Part shown: in pieces, positions 16,507 through 25,127 of the stretch | How positions within the stretch are numbered: the first letter of the stretch is position 1 | Layout: each line of letters starts with the position of its first letter | Source of the DNA: Hymenobacter sp. | GTDB taxonomy: Bacteria; Bacteroidota; Bacteroidia; Cytophagales; Hymenobacteraceae | Length of the DNA: 49,637 bases | Assembly (NCBI GenBank): GCA_028288445.1 | Contig: JAQBNT010000209.1 | Coordinates: forward strand, 1-49,637 | Direction: 5' to 3' | Position numbers and translations under genes: made by a program | The notes under the pieces: generated by a model | Databases searched by the model: none | What the model saw: only the letters and a program-made list of their open reading frames with translations | What the model was told of the DNA's origin: nothing

Positions 16507-18250
16507 TCCTATCGAAGACAACACTACGCCTAAAACCACTGGCAGCCTGGAGGAATTATTCCGCCACCACCTGGGCGAGGAGGCCGCCGTGCCCCCGCGC
16601 CCCATGCTGTGGGACCAGATTGATAATTCCCTGCTGATTCGACAGAACGAAACCTACCGCCGTCGCCTCGTGGCCACGCGCTGGGTGGCGGCGGCCAGCC
16701 TGCTACTGGCCACGCTGGCCGGCACCGGCTGGTGGGCCAACCGTGCCGATGTGCTGGGAGGCGCTGCAATGGCGGTGAATGGCCGGTCAGCGGCAGGTGT
16801 CCAGGCGGGCCGCATTAATAATTCGGCCACGCTGGGGATGAAGCATGTGGCCGGAGAGTCTGATGCTTCGGTAGCAGCGAATGGTGCGGCAGTCGGTGCT
16901 AACAGGGCTGCTTCGGCAGGCCGCGCTTCTGTTAATAGCGGCACATCAACCAATATCAATCCTGACGCGGCATCAGCAGATAGTCAAGATTTTGCCATTA
17001 CAAATCGGGCAATCGCAGCCGCTGCTACCCGAAACAAGTACCCCAGCTTCGGTTCGGCCTCAACGGCTCGCTATTCAACGGGCAACCTTTCAGCGGCTGA
17101 ATCGGCTTCGCAGAATGGCTTTGCTTCAGAAGGTGGCGCGGCTACTGCTGCTACCATCGCAGCTACGGCAACCAGCGAAACTCTGGCTTCGGTCACCACT
17201 CCAGCTATTGGCCAAACGCGCTCCGAGCAGCAGAACTCAATTCAGAATTCCGGCCGGACGCTGGCAGCGGCTGACGTGGCTGGCACAACTGCAACCGGCG
17301 TTTCGGCAGCTATCGGCAGCAACACGGCTGGCGCGATGAGCAGTGGCGCGGTGGCCACGACATCAGTAGCCGCCACTGCTACTTTAGCAGCAACGGCTGT
17401 ACCCGAGGAAGTTAGCCTAATGGCAGCGCGCCAAACGTCGCTGAGCCTGGCCAATGCCACTACTTTACCAAATGGACTGGCCACGGTGCCGGTTGAAGCC
17501 CTGCCCACCATCGACGCGCACCGCTGGCATTACGGGGCCAGCTACACGGCTGGCGTATTCAATCCCAACGTCAATTTCTCACGGGCCGGCATCGAGTCGG
17601 AGTTCGATTACGACCGGGGCCCCGCCTTCGGCACGGACTCCCCTAAACTGACTGAAGTGGCCGCTACCGAGTACCGCAACAACCTGCGGCCGGGCCTGAG
17701 CCAGCGCATCGCACTATTGGCCACGCGCCACCTGCGCGGCCATTGGTCGCTGAGCACCGGGGCCGAATTCACGCAGGCCACGGCGCAATCGGCTTCGTCG
17801 TCGTCCTTCGTCGGTGAGCAGCTGTTCGACCTGGGCCAGGGCGGCACCAAACACCCGCTGCGCACCACCGATTTCCGCTACAGCATGGCCAGCATTCCGC
17901 TGGAAGTGCGCTACTCCAATCCGGTAAAACGCGGCTGGAGCCTCTACGGCCGCCTGGGCGGCGTGGTAACGGCCCTGCTGGGCGTGCGCAGTGATGTGCA
18001 GGGCGACCCGGAAGCCACCCGCACCTATTCCATCGCCTCCACGGGCGGGCCTTACCGCCGCGTGATGGGCAGCCTGCGCGGCGCGGCGGGCACGCAGTTC
18101 CGCACCAGCACGGGGAAATGGGCCTTCACGATGGGCCCAGTAGCCGAAATTGGCCTTGTAGCAATCAATGCCCATCCGGTGCAGAGCTATTTGGCCCAGA
18201 GCCACCCGTATAGCTTCGGGTTAGAAGCGGGCGTGGAATTTGGACGGTAA
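16496..18250 (+). CDS. Anti-sigma-like protein with C-terminal beta-barrel-like domain
   Basis: A 584-residue protein not matched to a named family. Residues 1-62 are soluble and acidic to basic (GSLEELFRHHLGEEAAVPPRPMLWDQI), like the cytoplasmic part of anti-sigma proteins of this phylum. A single hydrophobic helix lies at about 63-81 (WVAAASLLLATLAGTGWW). Then come about 260 residues of Ala/Ser/Thr/Gly/Asn-rich, probably unfolded sequence. From about 342 (HRWHYGASYTAGVF) to the end (YSFGLEAGVEFGR) there are alternating aromatic/polar strands like a small outer-membrane barrel of the PorT type. The start ATG overlaps the sigma factor by 11 bases. If both ends insert, the protein would span the whole envelope and link an outer-membrane state to sigma-factor release; this is inference. 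Confidence 0.8.
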   Translation: MSVNPIEDNTTPKTTGSLEELFRHHLGEEAAVPPRPMLWDQIDNSLLIRQNETYRRRLVATRWVAAASLLLATLAGTGWWANRADVLGGAAMAVNGRSAAGVQAGRINNSATLGMKHVAGESDASVAANGAAVGANRAASAGRASVNSGTSTNINPDAASADSQDFAITNRAIAAAATRNKYPSFGSASTARYSTGNLSAAESASQNGFASEGGAATAATIAATATSETLASVTTPAIGQTRSEQQNSIQNSGRTLAAADVAGTTATGVSAAIGSNTAGAMSSGAVATTSVAATATLAATAVPEEVSLMAARQTSLSLANATTLPNGLATVPVEALPTIDAHRWHYGASYTAGVFNPNVNFSRAGIESEFDYDRGPAFGTDSPKLTEVAATEYRNNLRPGLSQRIALLATRHLRGHWSLSTGAEFTQATAQSASSSSFVGEQLFDLGQGGTKHPLRTTDFRYSMASIPLEVRYSNPVKRGWSLYGRLGGVVTALLGVRSDVQGDPEATRTYSIASTGGPYRRVMGSLRGAAGTQFRTSTGKWAFTMGPVAEIGLVAINAHPVQSYLAQSHPYSFGLEAGVEFGR

Positions 18251-18370
18251 TTCACAATAATTTTTATACCTATATATAAGGAGCACAAAAACACACCCAC
18301 TTTTTCTTTCAGGGGTGCGTCTTCTACCCTTTTCCACTTCCTGCGAAACCCATTATCCCCGATTCGGGTT

Positions 18371-18401
18371 AAGGTAGGCTGACCATTTCGGCCTACCTTT
18401 C
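18371..18401 (+). promoter_or_regulatory. Hairpin overlapping a -7 element directly before uvrB
   Basis: Arms AAGGTAGGC (18371-18379) and GCCTACCTT (18391-18399) extend by three further pairs (one G-T) to a 12-bp stem with a 5-base loop. The right arm contains TACCTTTC (18394-18401), one base from the TAnnTTTG -7 consensus. The ATG of uvrB begins 8 bases later, so a transcript from this promoter would be nearly leaderless. Confidence 0.5.
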
Positions 18402-18408
18402 GCGTTGC

Positions 18409-20448
18409 ATGGAGTACCAACTGACCTCTGAATTTAAGCCCACCGGCGACCAGCCCACCGCCATCGCCAAGCTGGTGGAGGGCGTGAACAACGGCGAGCA
18501 CGCCCAAGTGCTGCTCGGGGCCACCGGCACCGGCAAAACCTTCACCATGGCCAACGTCATTGCCCAGACGGGCAAGCCGGCGCTGGTGCTCTGCCACAAC
18601 AAAACCCTTGCGGCGCAGCTCTACGGCGAGTTCAAGGCGTTTTTCCCGAACAACGCGGTCGAGTACTACATCAGCTACTACGACTACTACCAGCCGGAAG
18701 CCTACATCGCCAGCACCGACGTTTTCATCGAGAAAGACCTTGCCATCAACCAGGAAATTGAGAAGCTGCGGCTGCACACCACTTCCACCCTGCTCAGCGG
18801 GCGGCGCGATGTCATTGTAATTGCCTCGGTGTCGTGCATCTACGGCATCGGCAACCCCGAGGAATTCGCCAAAAACGTCATTTTCCTGAAGCCGGGCATG
18901 CGCTACACGCGCAATAACCTGCTTTATCAGTTCGTGCAGATTCTGTACTCGCGCACCGAGGTAGAGTTCACGCGCGGCTCGTTTCGGGTGAAGGGTGACA
19001 CGGTGGACGTGTTTCCGGCCTACGCCGACTACGCCGTGCGCATCTACTTTTTTGGCGATGAGATTGAGTCGGTGCACAAGATTGACCCCATCAGCGGTAA
19101 GAAGCTGAGCGACGAGGCCAACGGCATTGCGCTGTACCCGGCCAACCTGTTCGTGACCGGCAAGGACACGCTGAACTCGGCTATTAAGCAGATTCAGGAC
19201 GACATGGTGCAGCAGCACGCCTACTTCGAGAAGGAAGGCCGCGACTCGGAAGCCAAGCGCATCATGGAGCGCACAGAGTTCGATTTGGAGATGATTCGGG
19301 AGTTGGGCTATTGCTCGGGCATCGAGAACTACTCGCGCTACTTTGATGGGCGCACGCCGGGCTCGCGGCCGTTTTGCCTGCTCGACTATTTCCCCAAAGA
19401 CTACCTGCTGGTGGTGGACGAAAGCCACGCCACCATGCCCCAAATCCGGGCCATGTGGGGCGGCGACCGCAGCCGCAAAACGGCCCTCATTGAATACGGC
19501 TTCCGCCTGCCATCAGCTTTGGACAACCGGCCGCTGACATTCAACGAGTTCGAGAGCATGTACCAGCAGGCCGTTTTCGTATCGGCCACGCCTTCGGATT
19601 ATGAGCTAACCCAGGCCGACGGCGTGGTGGTGGAGCAGATTATCCGCCCCACGGGCCTGCTCGACCCCGAAATCGACATCCGCCCCAGCCTCAACCAGGT
19701 TGACGACCTGCTGGATGAGGTGGACAACCGCGTGAAAATGGGTGACCGGGTGCTGGTGACCACCCTCACCAAGCGCATGGCCGAGGAGCTGAGCAAGTAC
19801 ATGGACCGCCTCGGCATCAAGGTCGAATACGTGCACTCCGATGTGAAAACGCTGGACCGCGTGGAAATTCTGCGCAAGCTGCGGCTGGGTGAAATCGACG
19901 TACTCATCGGTGTAAACCTGTTGCGCGAAGGCCTCGACTTGCCCGAAGTAAGCCTTGTAGCCATCCTCGATGCCGATAAGGAAGGATTCCTGCGCGACCA
20001 GCGCAGCCTGATTCAGACCATGGGCCGCGCCGCCCGAAACGACCGGGGCAAGGTAATTATGTATGCCGACCGCATGACCGGCTCCATGCAGCGGGCCATT
20101 GACGAGACGAACCGCCGCCGCGCCACCCAGGCGGCGTATAATGAGGAACACGGCATCACGCCGCGCACTGTGCGCAAGAGCCACGCCGAAATCATGGGTC
20201 AGACCGATTTGGCCGACTACCGCGTGCTCGACACCTTGCCCTATGCCAACTCCGACGACGGGGCCGCCCTGGCAATGGCCGCTGAGCCGGTGATAGCCAT
20301 GATGACCCGGCCCGAGCTGGAAAAACTCATCAAAACCACCGAAAAGCAGATGGAAGCCGCCGCTAAGGACCTGGACTTCCTCACGGCCGCCAAGCTGCGC
20401 GACGAACTAGCCGCGCTGAAAACCATGCTCAAAGGCAAGCGGGAATAG
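18409..20448 (+). CDS. uvrB: Excinuclease ABC subunit B
   Basis: A 679-residue helicase-fold subunit of the UvrABC nucleotide excision repair complex. Walker A is GATGTGKT at residues 37-44; the damage-probing beta-hairpin region is YYDYYQPEAYI. Helicase motifs include VVDESHATMPQ, FVSATPSDYE, VGDRVLVTTLTKRMAEEL, EYVHSDV, GVNLLREGLDLPEVSLVAILDADKEGFLR and the QTMGRAARN motif VI. The C-terminus carries the UVR domain (KLIKTTEKQMEAAAKDLDFLTAAKLRDEL) that binds UvrC. Length is normal. It is a single gene, convergent with the GH3 gene, with no clear terminator in the 65-base gap. Confidence 0.98.
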   Translation: MEYQLTSEFKPTGDQPTAIAKLVEGVNNGEHAQVLLGATGTGKTFTMANVIAQTGKPALVLCHNKTLAAQLYGEFKAFFPNNAVEYYISYYDYYQPEAYIASTDVFIEKDLAINQEIEKLRLHTTSTLLSGRRDVIVIASVSCIYGIGNPEEFAKNVIFLKPGMRYTRNNLLYQFVQILYSRTEVEFTRGSFRVKGDTVDVFPAYADYAVRIYFFGDEIESVHKIDPISGKKLSDEANGIALYPANLFVTGKDTLNSAIKQIQDDMVQQHAYFEKEGRDSEAKRIMERTEFDLEMIRELGYCSGIENYSRYFDGRTPGSRPFCLLDYFPKDYLLVVDESHATMPQIRAMWGGDRSRKTALIEYGFRLPSALDNRPLTFNEFESMYQQAVFVSATPSDYELTQADGVVVEQIIRPTGLLDPEIDIRPSLNQVDDLLDEVDNRVKMGDRVLVTTLTKRMAEELSKYMDRLGIKVEYVHSDVKTLDRVEILRKLRLGEIDVLIGVNLLREGLDLPEVSLVAILDADKEGFLRDQRSLIQTMGRAARNDRGKVIMYADRMTGSMQRAIDETNRRRATQAAYNEEHGITPRTVRKSHAEIMGQTDLADYRVLDTLPYANSDDGAALAMAAEPVIAMMTRPELEKLIKTTEKQMEAAAKDLDFLTAAKLRDELAALKTMLKGKRE

Positions 20449-20513
20449 AGAGCGATGAATCTACTCGGCCATGCGGTTTCATTGGGATTAGGCAGAACAA
20501 CCGGACAGCCTCC

Positions 20514-22928
20514 TTATTTGCTGGCCGTGGGTGCCGCCATCTCTGTCACCGGAGCTTGCGGGGCCAGCAAGTGGCGGCTTTTGGCTACCACCACCGGCTT
20601 GCCTACCTGGAAGGCGGCGCGCTGCCTCACCTCCGCCGACGAGGCGGCGGCTTGCACGGTATAGGTGCCGGCATCCGTCACCCAGGCCGAGGCAGCCGTG
20701 TCGTAGGAAGCCAGGTCGGCAGCAGTAAGGGTGAAACTGAGCGTCTGCGCCTTGCCGGGCGCGAGCAGGGAGGTTTTGGCGAAGGCTTTCAGCTCGCTCT
20801 CGGGCTTGGCAAGATTGCCTTTGGGGGCATTCAGATAGAGCTGCACCACTTCGCGGCCCGCCGTCTTGCCGGTATTGGTGACGGTGAGCGTGGCCGTGAG
20901 CTTGTCGTTGAGGGTGGGCGCGCTGAGTTTCAGTGGGCCGTAGGCGAACGTGGTGTAGCTCAGGCCGTGACCAAACGCGTAGGCTGGCTGCTTGTGGAAG
21001 GTGTTGAAGTAGCGGTAGCCCACGTAGATGCCTTCGGCGTAGGTGTTTTCCGATTCCTGACCGCCCATTCCGCTGGCCGATGTGGCCGCGCCGGCCCGCA
21101 CTTTACCCGGAAAATCCTGGCTGTACGGAATGTCGGTGTAGGCCATCGGGAAGGTGGTGGCCAGCTTGCCCGAGGGGTTGGTCTGGCCGCTCAGCACATC
21201 GGCCACGGCGTGGCCACCTTCCTGGCCGGGCTGCCAGGCCAGCAGAATGGCATCGGCCTGGTTGCGCCAACTGGCGGTTTCTACCACGCCGCCCACATTC
21301 AGCACCACCACCACTTTCTTGCCCAAGGCGTGGAAAGCCGTAGCAACTTGTTGAAGCATGGCCTTTTCGTCGGCCCGGAGCGTGAAATCATCAGCCACTT
21401 TGCGGTCACCGCCCTCGCCGGCGCTGCGGCCTAGGGTGACGATTGCCACATCGGCAGCCTGGGCCTGCTGTTGCAGGGTGGCCGCGTCCAGCCCCATTTC
21501 CACGATGACCGGGATGGGTTCGAAAAAGGTCCGTTTTTTGGGCAGCTTGGCTTTTTCAGCCCGTAGATACTGCGTATAGGCTTGGCTGATGGCGGAATTG
21601 ACGGAAAACCCAGCCTTGCTCAGGCCCTGCTCGATGGAAATGGTGTAGGCGCGGTTCACGTCGCCGCTGCCCGTGCCGCCGGCAATGAGATTGTAAGAGG
21701 TGTTGCCGAACAGGGCCAGCTTCTGGCCGGCGGCCAGCGGCAGCGCCTGGGCTTCGTTGCGCAGCAGCACCATGCTTTCGGCGGCGGCCTGGCGGGCCAC
21801 GGCGGCATCAGCCGGCAGCGCGGGGCGGCTGGTGTAGCTGTCGCCCTTGAAGGTGGGCGACTGCAAGACCAGTTCCAGCACGCGGGTCACGTTGGCATCG
21901 AGTTGGGCGGGCGTTAGCTGGCCGCTTTTGGCCGCCGCCAGCAGCGCTTGCGTCTGGGCCGTGGTGCCGGGCATGAGCAGGTCGTTGCCGGCCTGGAGCT
22001 GGGCCACCGGGTTCTGGCCGCCGTACCAGTCGGTCATTACCAGGCCTTTGAAGCCCCACTCCTGCCGCAGCAACGTGGTGAGCAGGTCGGGGCTTTGCGA
22101 AGTGTAGGTGCCGTTCACGAGGTTGTAGCTCGACATCACTGTCCAGGGCTGGGCCTTGCGCACGGCTATCTGGAAGCCTTTCAGGTAGATTTCGCGCAGC
22201 GCCCGCTCGCTCACCTGCGAGTTCATTTTCATACGGTTGAACTCCTGGTTATTGACCGCGAAGTGCTTGATGGACGTGCCTACGCCGTTCGATTCGACGC
22301 CGTTTACGAAAGCCGCCGCGATGTTGCCGGTCACCACCGGGTCTTCGGAATAATACTCGAAGTTGCGCCCGCCCAGCGGGTTGCGGTGAATATTCATACC
22401 TGGAGCCAATAGCACGTCAATGCCGAAAGCACGCACCTCGCTCCCAAACGCCACGCCCACTTTGTACACCAGCTCGGTGTCCCAGCTCGACGCCAGCAGC
22501 GTGGCCACCGGGAAAGCTGTGGCGTAGTAGGTCCGGGTGCTATCACCGCCCCGGATGGGGTCAATGCGTACGCCCGCCGGCCCATCGGAAAGCGTGAGCG
22601 ACGGGATGCCGAGCCGCGCAATGGCGTGGGTGCGGCCGGCCGCGCCGGGTACTTTCTCGGGCACCTTGCGGTCCTCGGGGTCGGAGGGAGGCAGGATGCC
22701 TTCGGGGAAACCGGCCGGGTAGAAGCCCATGCCCACCACCAGCTTCACCTTTTCCTCAGTGGTAAGGGCGGCCAGGATTTCCTTCAGCGGAGCCTTACCC
22801 AGCTGCGGCGCGGGAGTTTGAGCTAGTGCGGCCCGGCTGCCGAGCAGAGCAAGCAAAACCACCGTCGAAAACTTACCGCCACGGCGGCTATACGCGTGAT
22901 ACAGGTTGGTCATAAATCCAGAACTCAT
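20514..22928 (-). CDS. Glycoside hydrolase family 3 enzyme (beta-glucosidase-like)
   Basis: An 804-residue exported enzyme; the signal peptide ends near ALAQ. The N-terminal TIM-barrel domain has LTLSDGPAGVRID, the DVLLAPGMNIHRNPLGGRNFEYYSEDP motif and SIKHFAVNNQE. The nucleophile Asp is in GLVMTDWYGG. The second domain has LGRSAGEGGDRK, where the Glu is the likely acid/base, and LLAWQPGQEGGHAVADVL. A C-terminal fibronectin-III-like domain includes TVTNTGKTAGREVVQLYL. Family 3 members release beta-linked glucose, xylose or related sugars. It is last in the sugar-utilization operon, starting 18 bases after the GH65 stop. The ATG at 22928 is used; an ATG five codons later is also possible. Confidence 0.93.
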   Translation of the reverse strand: MSSGFMTNLYHAYSRRGGKFSTVVLLALLGSRAALAQTPAPQLGKAPLKEILAALTTEEKVKLVVGMGFYPAGFPEGILPPSDPEDRKVPEKVPGAAGRTHAIARLGIPSLTLSDGPAGVRIDPIRGGDSTRTYYATAFPVATLLASSWDTELVYKVGVAFGSEVRAFGIDVLLAPGMNIHRNPLGGRNFEYYSEDPVVTGNIAAAFVNGVESNGVGTSIKHFAVNNQEFNRMKMNSQVSERALREIYLKGFQIAVRKAQPWTVMSSYNLVNGTYTSQSPDLLTTLLRQEWGFKGLVMTDWYGGQNPVAQLQAGNDLLMPGTTAQTQALLAAAKSGQLTPAQLDANVTRVLELVLQSPTFKGDSYTSRPALPADAAVARQAAAESMVLLRNEAQALPLAAGQKLALFGNTSYNLIAGGTGSGDVNRAYTISIEQGLSKAGFSVNSAISQAYTQYLRAEKAKLPKKRTFFEPIPVIVEMGLDAATLQQQAQAADVAIVTLGRSAGEGGDRKVADDFTLRADEKAMLQQVATAFHALGKKVVVVLNVGGVVETASWRNQADAILLAWQPGQEGGHAVADVLSGQTNPSGKLATTFPMAYTDIPYSQDFPGKVRAGAATSASGMGGQESENTYAEGIYVGYRYFNTFHKQPAYAFGHGLSYTTFAYGPLKLSAPTLNDKLTATLTVTNTGKTAGREVVQLYLNAPKGNLAKPESELKAFAKTSLLAPGKAQTLSFTLTAADLASYDTAASAWVTDAGTYTVQAAASSAEVRQRAAFQVGKPVVVAKSRHLLAPQAPVTEMAAPTASK

Positions 22929-22946
22929 TAATTGACAATCAATTTT

Positions 22947-24998
22947 CTATCGGCCCACGGAATACGTGCAGCGCTGCGGCCCCACGCCCGTAATCTTCAC
23001 CGACTGCCAGCCGGTGGGCAGCGTGGATTTGCGCTGCGTGATGCCGGCCGGCGTAATGTCCAGCCCGCCAAAGCCCATGAGCACGGCTTGCAGCACCCCG
23101 CCCGCTCCCGTGGCGAAGTAGGGATTGGTGCCGCCCTTGGTTTCGGCGATGACGCGGAAGGGCGGCAGCAGATTAGGCTCGTAAGCATCTTTAAACCAAA
23201 GCTTCGCCTTGTCGGCATTGCCCAGGCGGGCGTAGAGCAGCGCGAAGATGCCCTGCGTCATGGCCGGCGTGCCTTCGTTGGGCACGCGGGTTTCGTAGTA
23301 AGCCAGGTCTTTGCGAATTTGTGCGGGGTCGGTGATGACGTTCAGCGGGTAGGCCAGCAGGTTCACGTCGCCTTGTTTGATGCCTTCGCCGTGGTAGGTG
23401 GCGTGCTCCTGGGTCACGCCGTCGGCCATTTTTAGGATGGGAATGTTTTGGGCTACCAGTGCCCAGTCGGGGTTGGCGCGCAGGCCCAGCAGTTTGGCGG
23501 CGGCGGCGGCGTTTTGCAGGTTGACTTTGGCGGCGGCGTTGGTGAAGGCGTCGTTGTCCACGTTTTCAGCCCACTCATCGGAGGCTACTACGTTCTTGAT
23601 GTCGTAGTGGCCGGGACCGTTGCGCTCCACCCGGCTGGCCCAAAAGTCGGCGGTGGCCGAGAGCATCGGCCAGCCTTTTTCGCGCAGCCAGTCCTTATCC
23701 TGCGTCACGCAGTAGTATTGCCAGGCGGCCAGGGCCACGCAGGCCGAAATATGGTGCTCGAAGGGGCCGCTCAAAGCCCACACCGGGGTTTCCTCCACGC
23801 CCGAGTCGGCGCTTTCCCAAGGGTACATGGCCCCTTGGTAGCCGTGGGCGAAGGCGTTGCGTCGGGCCGGCTCCAGCCGCCGGAACCGGTACTCCACCAG
23901 CGACTTGGCTATTTCGGGGTGCAGCACCAGCAGCGCCGGAAACATCCACAGGTCGGCATCCCAGAAGACGTGGCCGTTGTAGCCCAGCCCCGAGAGGCCC
24001 ATGGGCGAGGGCGAATAATCGGTGCCGGCCCGCGAAAAGCTGTAGAGGTGGTAGAGCATGCTGTGCACGTCCTGCTGGGCCTGGGCATCGCCGCTTATCT
24101 GGATGTCGCTCTGCCACAAGTCCTGCCAGGCTTTGGCGTGGAAGGCCAGCAGCCGCTCCCGGCCTTCGAGGCGGGCGAAGATGGTCATGCGCTCGGCCTC
24201 ATTCAGCGGGTCGGGGTGGTGGGCCGAGGTGATGGCCGAGCCCGCCACGGCGTAGCCGTAGGTCTGGCCCGCTTTCAGGGCCTTGCTGAATTTCATCAGG
24301 TGCTCGCCATTGTCCCACATTTCGTGGATGACGCGCGGCTCCAGCCCCTGCCCTTCCGTGAACAGAAACGTGGTGGACGCGCACAGCAGCAGCTTGCCCG
24401 TCGGGCTTTTGGCCGAGGACGTGAGCAGGCGCACGGTGGCGTGCGGCCGGTCAATTTCGTTGTAGTAGTTCTGCACGTCGCGCAGGGCGTCGGGTGTGTC
24501 CATCACGCTGGCGGCGGTCAGGGCGATATCCTTTTGGGCCACGATGGACACGTCCAGCAGCACTGTGTAGGGCAGGTGGCGCAGCGCGTAGGTGGTGTAG
24601 CTGATGGTGGCCTTGTCCTGGTAGTCGAAGGTGGTGGTGAGGGTGGCCTTCTGCATATCCAGCGCCTGCCGGAAGTGGCTGGCATCGGCGGCGCCGAGGC
24701 GGCGGCCGTCGATTTCCATGTACATGTTCAGCAGGTTAATGCCGTTGAGGAAATTGCTCACCCGGCCCCGGCCGTATTGGTCGTAGGCCCCGGCGAGCAC
24801 TACGTTCTTCACCTTAAAAGGCTCGGCCGACGACACCACGCCCATGATGCCGTTGGCCACGGTCACGCCGTAGTAGTTGGCCGGGTCTACCTTATCGGCG
24901 ATGATGCGCCAAGGGTCGGGCGCTTGGGCGGCGGCCAGGTGACTGACCGTCGCCAGCCATAAGCTGACACAAGCTGTCAGAAGGGAGCGAATATTCAC
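22947..24998 (-). CDS. Glycoside hydrolase family 65 enzyme, exported
   Basis: A 683-residue protein with a signal peptide (cleavage near AAAQ), a GTG start, an N-terminal beta-sandwich and an (alpha/alpha)6 barrel. Typical GH65 motifs are GYNGHVFWDADLWMFPALL and ASDEWAENVDNDAFTN, where the first Glu is the expected general acid. GEGIKQGDVNLLAYPL follows; the Glu before IKQ could be a catalytic base, as in the hydrolase members rather than the phosphorylases. The family acts on alpha-linked glucosides such as trehalose, kojibiose or nigerose. A periplasmic location favours a hydrolase. It sits between susD and the GH3 gene and is separated from susD by two hairpins. Confidence 0.88.
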   Translation of the reverse strand: MNIRSLLTACVSLWLATVSHLAAAQAPDPWRIIADKVDPANYYGVTVANGIMGVVSSAEPFKVKNVVLAGAYDQYGRGRVSNFLNGINLLNMYMEIDGRRLGAADASHFRQALDMQKATLTTTFDYQDKATISYTTYALRHLPYTVLLDVSIVAQKDIALTAASVMDTPDALRDVQNYYNEIDRPHATVRLLTSSAKSPTGKLLLCASTTFLFTEGQGLEPRVIHEMWDNGEHLMKFSKALKAGQTYGYAVAGSAITSAHHPDPLNEAERMTIFARLEGRERLLAFHAKAWQDLWQSDIQISGDAQAQQDVHSMLYHLYSFSRAGTDYSPSPMGLSGLGYNGHVFWDADLWMFPALLVLHPEIAKSLVEYRFRRLEPARRNAFAHGYQGAMYPWESADSGVEETPVWALSGPFEHHISACVALAAWQYYCVTQDKDWLREKGWPMLSATADFWASRVERNGPGHYDIKNVVASDEWAENVDNDAFTNAAAKVNLQNAAAAAKLLGLRANPDWALVAQNIPILKMADGVTQEHATYHGEGIKQGDVNLLAYPLNVITDPAQIRKDLAYYETRVPNEGTPAMTQGIFALLYARLGNADKAKLWFKDAYEPNLLPPFRVIAETKGGTNPYFATGAGGVLQAVLMGFGGLDITPAGITQRKSTLPTGWQSVKITGVGPQRCTYSVGR

Positions 24999-25033
24999 GG
25001 GTGGGAAATAAAAAAAGGTGAGAGCAACCGGAA

Positions 25034-25089
25034 CCGCAGCAAAAAGCCGCCATGCCGACCCGAAGTAAGCATGACGGCTTTTGCTGCGG
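25034..25089 (-). terminator. Long intra-operon hairpin between susD and the GH65 gene
   Basis: About 20 pairs form between 25034-25054 and 25070-25089 (CCGCAGCAAAA..., one bulge, CATG at the apex) around a 15-base loop. The T-runs are inside the stem rather than after it, so it may act as an attenuator or mRNA end-protector rather than a full terminator. It lies downstream of susD in transcription order. Confidence 0.6.
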
Positions 25090-25103
25090 CTACCCGCAAA
25101 GTG

Positions 25104-25121
25104 GCACCACGCTGGTGGTGC
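25104..25121 (-). other. Small hairpin after susD
   Basis: GCACCAC (25104-25110) pairs with GTGGTGC (25115-25121) around a 4-base loop, 7 bases after the susD stop and before the larger hairpin. It lacks a T-run. Confidence 0.45.
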
Positions 25122-25127
25122 GGCTAC

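Noticed and set aside
18187..19443. Minus-strand open frame of 418 codons
   Set aside because: Antisense to uvrB, which is unmistakable.
20449..20513. Terminator between uvrB and the GH3 gene
   Set aside because: No stable stem with a T-run was found in this convergent gap.
23448..24962. Plus-strand open frame of 504 codons
   Set aside because: Antisense to the GH65 gene; composition is that of reverse-complement codon bias.
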